Assembly: GCA_034211115.1 (NCBI GenBank)
Contig: JAXHTH010000153.1
Location: forward strand, 1 to 9,994
Source: JAXHTH01 sp034211115
GTDB lineage: Bacteria > Planctomycetota > Phycisphaerae > Phycisphaerales > SM1A02
Direction of reading: 5' to 3'
DNA: 9,994 nucleotides
Position 1 is the stretch's first letter. Each line of letters starts with the position of its first letter. Shown one piece after another: positions 6,502-9,994 of the stretch. The position numbers were made by a program, and so were the translations under genes. The notes beneath the pieces were generated by a model. The model worked only from the letters and a program-made list of their open reading frames with translations. It searched no databases and was not told where the DNA came from.

Positions 6502-7281
6502 CTATTCGTCGGGCACGACCATCTTCCTGAATTCCGCGGCGATGGCGCGCTTGACCTCGTCCATCGACGGACACGCCGGGCCGAGCAGTTGATGCATGCT
6601 CGTCACGCTGCGGCCGGCGAGGCCGCAGGGGACGATGAGATCGAAGTGATCGAGATTGGTGGTCACGTTCAGGGCCAGGCCGTGCATCGAGACCCAGCGC
6701 GTGATGCGCACGCCCATGGCGCAGATCTTCGCTGCGTCGGACGGCACCGGCTCATCGGAAGCACGCGTGGCCGGGGACGGCCCGGCTCGCGGCGCCTCGG
6801 TTCGGCGTTTCGACGTTTTGACGTCTTGACGCTTGACCCACACGCCCGTTGCGTCGGGGTCGCGCTGCGCATCGATGTCGAAGCGCGCGAGCGTGTCGAT
6901 CACGATCTGCTCCAGGCGCCGCATGTAGCCGTGGATGCGCAGGCCGAGCAGGTTGAGATCGAGGATGGGGTAGGCGACGAGCTGGCCCGGGCCGTGACAG
7001 GTGATGTCCCCCCCGCGATCGGTTTCGGCGACCTCGACGCCCGCCGCGGCGAGCTGCGCGTCCGTCGCGGTCAGGTGACGCCTCGCGCCCGGGCGCCGGC
7101 TGACCGTGATCATCGGCGGATCGTGCTCCAGCAGCAGGAGATACATCGACCGCCCGCTTGCGGCTTCACGCTGTGCGATGACCTTCGCCTGCAGCTCCTT
7201 CTGCAGCGCATACGCGTCGGCGTACGAGATCCGTCCCAGGTCGCGGACGACGAATTCAACTTGATCAGACGGCTCAGCCAT
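6502..7281 (-). CDS. lipB: Octanoyltransferase LipB with an internal insertion
   Basis: LipB moves octanoyl groups from acyl carrier protein to lipoyl domains, the first step of lipoate synthesis. The protein has 259 residues. Conserved blocks are LEHDPPMITVSRR (51-63), TDRGGDITCHGPGQLVAYP (87-105), the conserved Lys185 in AKICAMGVR (184-192), SMHGLALNV (198-206) and the catalytic Cys219 in IVPCGLAG (216-223). About 33 residues (about 151-183) are inserted between GVWVK and AKICAMG, where typical LipB runs almost directly across. They are Lys/Arg/Pro-rich and partly encoded by an 8-bp tandem repeat. The ATG at 7281 gives the usual N-terminus; a longer frame to 7416 adds only Arg-rich shadow. 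A weak GGGA (7290-7287 on this strand) precedes it. lipA is not in the window. Confidence 0.93.
   Translation of the reverse strand: MAEPSDQVEFVVRDLGRISYADAYALQKELQAKVIAQREAASGRSMYLLLLEHDPPMITVSRRPGARRHLTATDAQLAAAGVEVAETDRGGDITCHGPGQLVAYPILDLNLLGLRIHGYMRRLEQIVIDTLARFDIDAQRDPDATGVWVKRQDVKTSKRRTEAPRAGPSPATRASDEPVPSDAAKICAMGVRITRWVSMHGLALNVTTNLDHFDLIVPCGLAGRSVTSMHQLLGPACPSMDEVKRAIAAEFRKMVVPDE
6801..6832 (-). repeat. Degenerate 8-bp tandem repeat inside lipB
   Basis: Four successive octamers are TTCGGCGT, TTCGACGT, TTTGACGT and CTTGACGC on the plus strand. On the lipB strand the consensus is near ACGTCRAA. They lie within the extra segment of LipB between Val149 and Lys185. Eight bases is not a multiple of three, so the array is not under selection as a repeated peptide. 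It looks like a DNA element that the reading frame has absorbed. Confidence 0.7.
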
Positions 7282-7534
7282 CGTATTCCCAGCGGGATCC
7301 GGTCTTCCTTCGGAAACGATATGCCGTCCACGGCGACCCGGGGCCGGCCCCCGGAGACCGAGGGATGGCGCGGAGCGCCGCCTCGTGCGGCGGAGGCGTC
7401 GGGTCGTCGAAGGCACCCGGGGCCGAGGACGGGTCCGGCTCGCTCCCTTGAGCTTCTCTGCGACTTCATCCCTTCGTGCCTTCGTGCCTTCGTGCCTCCG
7501 TGCCTTCCCTCCGCATTTTCCCTACACTTCACCC
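7282..7534. other. Divergent lipB-lpxA intergenic region
   Basis: This 253-bp gap lies between divergent lipB and lpxA. It holds a GC-rich inverted repeat CCGGGG/CCCCGG (7338-7354, 5-nt loop), another GC-rich fold around 7379-7398 (CGCCTC/GAGGCG), and the 8-bp tandem repeat at 7471-7502. Open frames extend into it from both genes, but their composition is Arg/Pro-rich shadow and I do not count them. No convincing promoter pair was found. A TACACT at 7523-7528, only 6 nt before the lpxA ATG and without a -35 box, is weak. Confidence 0.5.
7471..7502 (-). repeat. 8-bp tandem repeat upstream of lpxA
   Basis: Three exact CCTTCGTG octamers (7471-7494) are followed by CCTCCGTG (7495-7502) and a decayed unit CCTTCCCT (7503-7510). 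Read on the minus strand, the unit is CACGAAGG, in register GGCACGAA. The same unit recurs in the opposite orientation at 9833-9864. The units are contiguous with no spacers, so this is not a CRISPR. The array ends about 30 bp before the lpxA start and would lie in or near its promoter or leader. Confidence 0.85.
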
Positions 7535-8338
7535 ATGGCCGATGTGCACTCCACGGCGATCATCGAGGGCGAGGTCCGGCTCGAGGACGACGTCGTCATC
7601 GGTCCCCACTGCGCCCTCACCGGCCCGCTGACCCTCGGGCCCGGAACCCGGCTGATCGGCCACGTCTACCTGCACGGGCCGCTCACGATGGGCCGCGGCA
7701 ACACCGTCTATCCCTTCGCCTGCCTCGGCTTCGCGCCCCAGCACGCGAAGTACGAACCCGAGGAGCTCGGGCAGGGCCTCGTCATCGGCGATGGCAACAC
7801 ATTCCGCGAGCACGTGACGATCCATCGCGCGTTCGAGAAGAAAGCCCCCACGCGGATCGGGGACCGCAACTACTTCATGGCCGCCTCCCACGCCGGCCAC
7901 GACTGTCTCATCGGCAGCGACTGCACGTTCGTGAACAACTCCGCGACGGCCGGTCACTGCATCGTCGAGGATCGGGTCATCGTGGGCGGGGGGACGGTGG
8001 TGCACCAGTTCTGCCGGCTGGGACGCGGGGCGATGCTCTCCGGCGCGATGGGGCTGAGCATGGACCTGCCCCCCTGGTTCATGCTCACCGGGAACAACGT
8101 CTGCGGCTCGATCAACCTCGTCGGCCTGCGGCGCAGCGGCGCGGCGCGCGACGAGATCGACGACGTGCGCTGGGTCTACCGCACGCTGTACCGCGCGGGC
8201 ATGAGCATCAGGAAGGCGCTGGAGGTGATCCGCCGGAGAAGCGATCGCCCGATGATCGCCGAGTATGTGCGCTTCATCGACTCCTCCGAGCGGGGCATCT
8301 GCCCCGCCCGCGGCAAGGCGTCGCGGGGCACGGCCTGA
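7535..8338 (+). CDS. lpxA: UDP-N-acetylglucosamine acyltransferase LpxA
   Basis: LpxA moves a 3-hydroxyacyl chain from acyl carrier protein to UDP-GlcNAc, the first step of lipid A synthesis, in the cytoplasm. The 267 residues match the family length. The left-handed beta-helix hexapeptide repeats run from about residue 5 to 190 (for example VVIGPH, TRLIGH, LVIGDG, TRIGDR, CLIGSD). ASHAGHDCLIG (117-127) carries the catalytic His122, equivalent to E. coli His125, and the nearby His119. The C-terminal helical domain NLVGLRRSG (194-202) and WVYRTLYR (213-220) is LpxA-specific and separates it from other hexapeptide acyltransferases such as LpxD. The ATG at 7535 is the first giving the MADVHSTAII start; no Shine-Dalgarno sequence precedes it. 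lpxD, fabZ and lpxB are not adjacent. It is followed after 17 bp by the WalJ-like gene. Confidence 0.94.
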   Translation: MADVHSTAIIEGEVRLEDDVVIGPHCALTGPLTLGPGTRLIGHVYLHGPLTMGRGNTVYPFACLGFAPQHAKYEPEELGQGLVIGDGNTFREHVTIHRAFEKKAPTRIGDRNYFMAASHAGHDCLIGSDCTFVNNSATAGHCIVEDRVIVGGGTVVHQFCRLGRGAMLSGAMGLSMDLPPWFMLTGNNVCGSINLVGLRRSGAARDEIDDVRWVYRTLYRAGMSIRKALEVIRRRSDRPMIAEYVRFIDSSERGICPARGKASRGTA

Positions 8339-8355
8339 CGGCACGGAACGCATCG

Positions 8356-9201
8356 ATGACCCTCTCCTTCTCCGTCCTCGGCTCCGGCTCCAAAGGCAAC
8401 TGCACCCTCCTCACGCTCTCAGCAGACGGCGGCGAGCGGCACGTGCTCGTCGACGGCGGCCTGTCCGTGCGGGCCACCGCCCTCCGCCTCGCCCCCCTGG
8501 GGGTGAAGCTCGACCAGATCTCCGACATGCTCATCACCCATCTCGACTGGGACCATTTCCAGCCCGCGTGGGTGAAGCGCATACGCGGGCAGAACATCCG
8601 CGTGCATCTGCACCGCCGCCATCGCGCGATCGCGTTGCGCCACGGCCTCGACGGTCGGCAGATGCATCTCTTCGATCGGCCGTTCACGCTCGGTGAGCAG
8701 ACGAGCGTGCAGCCCGTCCTCTCCGCGCACGATGCGCTGGGGACGGTCGCGTTCGTGATCGATCATGGCGGCACGCGCCTCGGTTTCGCGACGGATCTCG
8801 GGCGCGTGGGCAAGATCCTCCTGCGTCATTTCGTCGATCTTCACGCGCTGGCGATCGAGTCGAATTACGATCCGGAGCTGGAGCTGGCCAGCGGCCGGCC
8901 GGTGTTTCTCACCCGGCGCATCATGGGCCACGCGGGGCATCTGTCCAACGAGCAGTCGATCGAGGCGGTGCTTCGGATTGCGGCGCAGTCGGCGCTGGGG
9001 CACGTCGTTCCGCTGCACCTGTCGCAGCAGTGCAACGATCCGCGCCTCGTGAAGGATCTCTACGCCGCCCGCGCGCCGCATCTGCTCGATCGCCTGACGA
9101 TGTCCCACCAGCAGCGTCCCACGCCGCTGCTGCACGTGCCGGGCCCGCGGGCGACCGCGGGCGCGCCGCGGCCGGGGCAGCAGTTGGCGATGTTCTTCTG
9201 A
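8356..9201 (+). CDS. WalJ/YycJ-like metallo-beta-lactamase-fold hydrolase
   Basis: This 281-residue cytoplasmic protein resembles the YycJ/WalJ branch of metallo-beta-lactamase-fold enzymes, proposed to be DNA exonucleases. Visible are the start SVLGSGSKGNCTLL (6-19), strand VLVDGG (30-35), metal motif THLDWDHF (61-68), AHDALGTVAFVID (124-136), FATDLGRV (144-151), AIESNYDPELE (166-176), GHLSNEQS (194-201) and PLHLSQQCND (219-228). The usual HxHxDH motif is HxDxDH here (His62, Asp64, Asp66, His67), a substitution also seen in ComEC-type relatives. After about residue 253 comes a Pro/Ala/Gly-rich tail ending in QLAMFF (276-281), resembling a sliding-clamp binding motif. Start at 8356 is 17 bp after lpxA; the two are probably co-transcribed. 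A weak GGA (8345-8347) is the only ribosome-site candidate. Family assignment is from recalled motifs. Confidence 0.85.
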   Translation: MTLSFSVLGSGSKGNCTLLTLSADGGERHVLVDGGLSVRATALRLAPLGVKLDQISDMLITHLDWDHFQPAWVKRIRGQNIRVHLHRRHRAIALRHGLDGRQMHLFDRPFTLGEQTSVQPVLSAHDALGTVAFVIDHGGTRLGFATDLGRVGKILLRHFVDLHALAIESNYDPELELASGRPVFLTRRIMGHAGHLSNEQSIEAVLRIAAQSALGHVVPLHLSQQCNDPRLVKDLYAARAPHLLDRLTMSHQQRPTPLLHVPGPRATAGAPRPGQQLAMFF

Positions 9202-9221
9202 TAGGATCGCCGAACGAGTCG

Positions 9222-9929
9222 ATGTCACGCAGGCTGACCATTCTGCTTCAGCTCATTGTCGTCGGCGGGATCACGCTCGCCGGCCTCGTGCTCAGCAGTT
9301 GCACGACGAGCCTCACGCCGCCCGCGGACCCCGTCGACCCGGTCGCGGTCTACATCGTCGATTACGGCCGGCACACGAGCCTGCTTCTGCCGGCAGAGGA
9401 GGGGGACCGGCTTGTCGAGTACGCCTACGGCGAGTGGCAGTGGTTCGCCCTGGATCGCGCGCGATGGCACGATGTCTTCCGCACGCTGCTCTGGCCGACG
9501 CGGGGCGCGCTGGGACGATGGGAGTGGGATCTGCCACCCGACGTCGAGACGATCCGGACGGCTATCCTCTGCGAGGACGTGCTGGAGATCATCGTCGCCT
9601 CGCAACGCGAGCGAGCATTGCTCATGCGGCTGGAGGCGCGCCACGCGCAGCACGCCGACACGCTGCATTACCAGCCACGGTATCGCCTCGAGTTCGTGCA
9701 CGATGACGACGAGTATCATCTGTTTCACAACTGCAATCACGCGCTGGCCGAATGGCTGCGCGAGCTGGACTGCGAAGTGCACGGCTGGGCGATTTTCGCG
9801 GATTTCATCGTGCAGGAGCGCGAAGAGGAACGGGCACGAAGGCACGCTGGCACGGAGGCACGAAGTGACCGGCGTGTCGGGGGGTATCCGCGGGTGTGGA
9901 ATCGCTCCCGTTCTACGACTCGTCGATGA
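9222..9929 (+). CDS. Lipoprotein resembling DUF2459-type hypothetical proteins
   Basis: The gene encodes 235 residues from the ATG at 9222, 20 bp after the WalJ-like gene. The lipoprotein signal has a hydrophobic core (7-23) and lipobox VLSSC with Cys27. The mature part has PVAVYIVDYGRHTSLLLPA (40-58), YAYGEWQWFALD (68-79) and HLFHNCNHALAEWLRELDC (166-184). The order of a His in a GxHTxLxLP strand, an aromatic GxWxWF block and a Cys-Asn motif before a helix recalls DUF2459-type proteins and, more loosely, papain-like/NlpC thiol hydrolases. His51 and Cys171 would be the candidate pair; this is inference. From about residue 204 the frame runs through an 8-bp tandem repeat and then DNA with poor codon bias, overlapping a convergent gene. 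The native protein probably ended near IFADFIVQEREEE. No strong ribosome binding site is seen. Confidence 0.75.
   Translation: MSRRLTILLQLIVVGGITLAGLVLSSCTTSLTPPADPVDPVAVYIVDYGRHTSLLLPAEEGDRLVEYAYGEWQWFALDRARWHDVFRTLLWPTRGALGRWEWDLPPDVETIRTAILCEDVLEIIVASQRERALLMRLEARHAQHADTLHYQPRYRLEFVHDDDEYHLFHNCNHALAEWLRELDCEVHGWAIFADFIVQEREEERARRHAGTEARSDRRVGGYPRVWNRSRSTTRR
9833..9864 (+). repeat. 8-bp tandem repeat at the 3' end of the last lipoprotein gene
   Basis: Four contiguous octamers are GGCACGAA, GGCACGCT, GGCACGGA and GGCACGAA. They are the same unit as the array at 7471-7502, in the opposite orientation. Here they lie inside the reading frame and encode residues 204-214 of the lipoprotein, just before the convergent gene end at 9913. 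Confidence 0.85.
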
Positions 9930-9994
9930 ACCGAACCGGGATCGTCCCGCCGGTCATCGCCGACCGCTGCCGCGCTTCCCAGGCCTCGGCTTCG
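9913..9994 (-). CDS. C-terminal end of an unidentified minus-strand gene (partial)
   Basis: On the minus strand the frame from 9993 to the TAG at 9915-9913 reads 26 residues, EAEAWEARQRSAMTGGTIPV followed by RFIDES. Third codon positions are almost all G or C, as in the real genes here, while the overlapping end of the plus-strand frame has poor third-position bias. That suggests a genuine gene entering from the right. The fragment is too short to name. Its stop lies 17 bp inside the plus-strand lipoprotein frame, so the two genes converge and overlap. Confidence 0.5.
   Translation of the reverse strand, partial: EAEAWEARQRSAMTGGTIPVRFIDES

Noticed and set aside
5420..6574. A 384-codon minus-strand frame opposite asd
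   Set aside because: Its Arg/Asp/Gly-rich composition is an antisense shadow; asd on the plus strand has every family motif.
7471..7510. CRISPR array
   Set aside because: Units are 8 bp and contiguous with no spacers, and there are no cas genes.
7523..7528. -10 box for a leaderless lpxA transcript (TACACT)
   Set aside because: No -35 box at 16-18 bp spacing; a single six-base match is not enough.
5947..9201. A very long plus-strand open frame (1084 codons) across asd, lipB and lpxA
   Set aside because: It is only the 3' end (8356-9201) that has recognisable protein motifs. The rest is Arg/Pro-rich shadow out of frame with asd and lpxA and antisense to lipB, as expected at high GC.

Overview
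The window is high-GC bacterial DNA that most resembles a planctomycete of the Phycisphaerae type. Three things point there: a Hanks-type Ser/Thr kinase with one membrane helix and a large non-kinase C-terminal domain; a secreted propeller-like protein ending in a short EF-hand/dockerin-like tail with a Trp-Gly-x-Cys-Pro finish; and Gram-negative envelope genes (lipoproteins, lpxA) mixed with scattered housekeeping genes. The assignment is inferred from protein character only; there is no rRNA in the window.

Layout. Positions 1-1558 hold the 3' part of the kinase gene. Positions 1662-2792 encode the secreted propeller-like protein, followed by a strong GC-rich hairpin (2827-2858). A good sigma-70-type promoter (TTGACA, 17 bp, TAGGAT, 2914-2942) then drives a tight three-gene operon (3020-4759): two lipoproteins overlapping by ATGA and a 67-residue basic small protein. 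Next come purE on the minus strand (4799-5305), divergent asd (5441-6487), and lipB on the minus strand (6502-7281), which converges on asd with 14 bp between them. lpxA (7535-8338), a WalJ/YycJ-like metallo-beta-lactamase-fold gene (8356-9201) and a lipoprotein gene with a possible cysteine-hydrolase-like pattern (9222-9929) follow on the plus strand. The last 80 bases hold the C-terminal end of another minus-strand gene.

Function. The housekeeping genes belong to purine synthesis (PurE), lysine/threonine/methionine/diaminopimelate supply (Asd), lipoate attachment (LipB) and lipid A synthesis (LpxA). They do not form one pathway. The 3020-4759 operon looks like an uncharacterised outer-envelope module.

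Most interesting points. (1) The WalJ-like protein ends in QLAMFF after a Pro/Ala/Gly-rich tail, which looks like a sliding-clamp binding motif. (2) Degenerate tandem 8-bp repeats occur at three places (6801-6832, 7471-7502, 9833-9864). One lies inside lipB, in a roughly 33-residue insertion between conserved blocks, and one has apparently supplied a non-native C-terminal tail to the last lipoprotein. (3) The promoter at 2914-2942 shows that the upstream ATG of the first lipoprotein cannot be its start. No complete novel defence or mobile system is visible.
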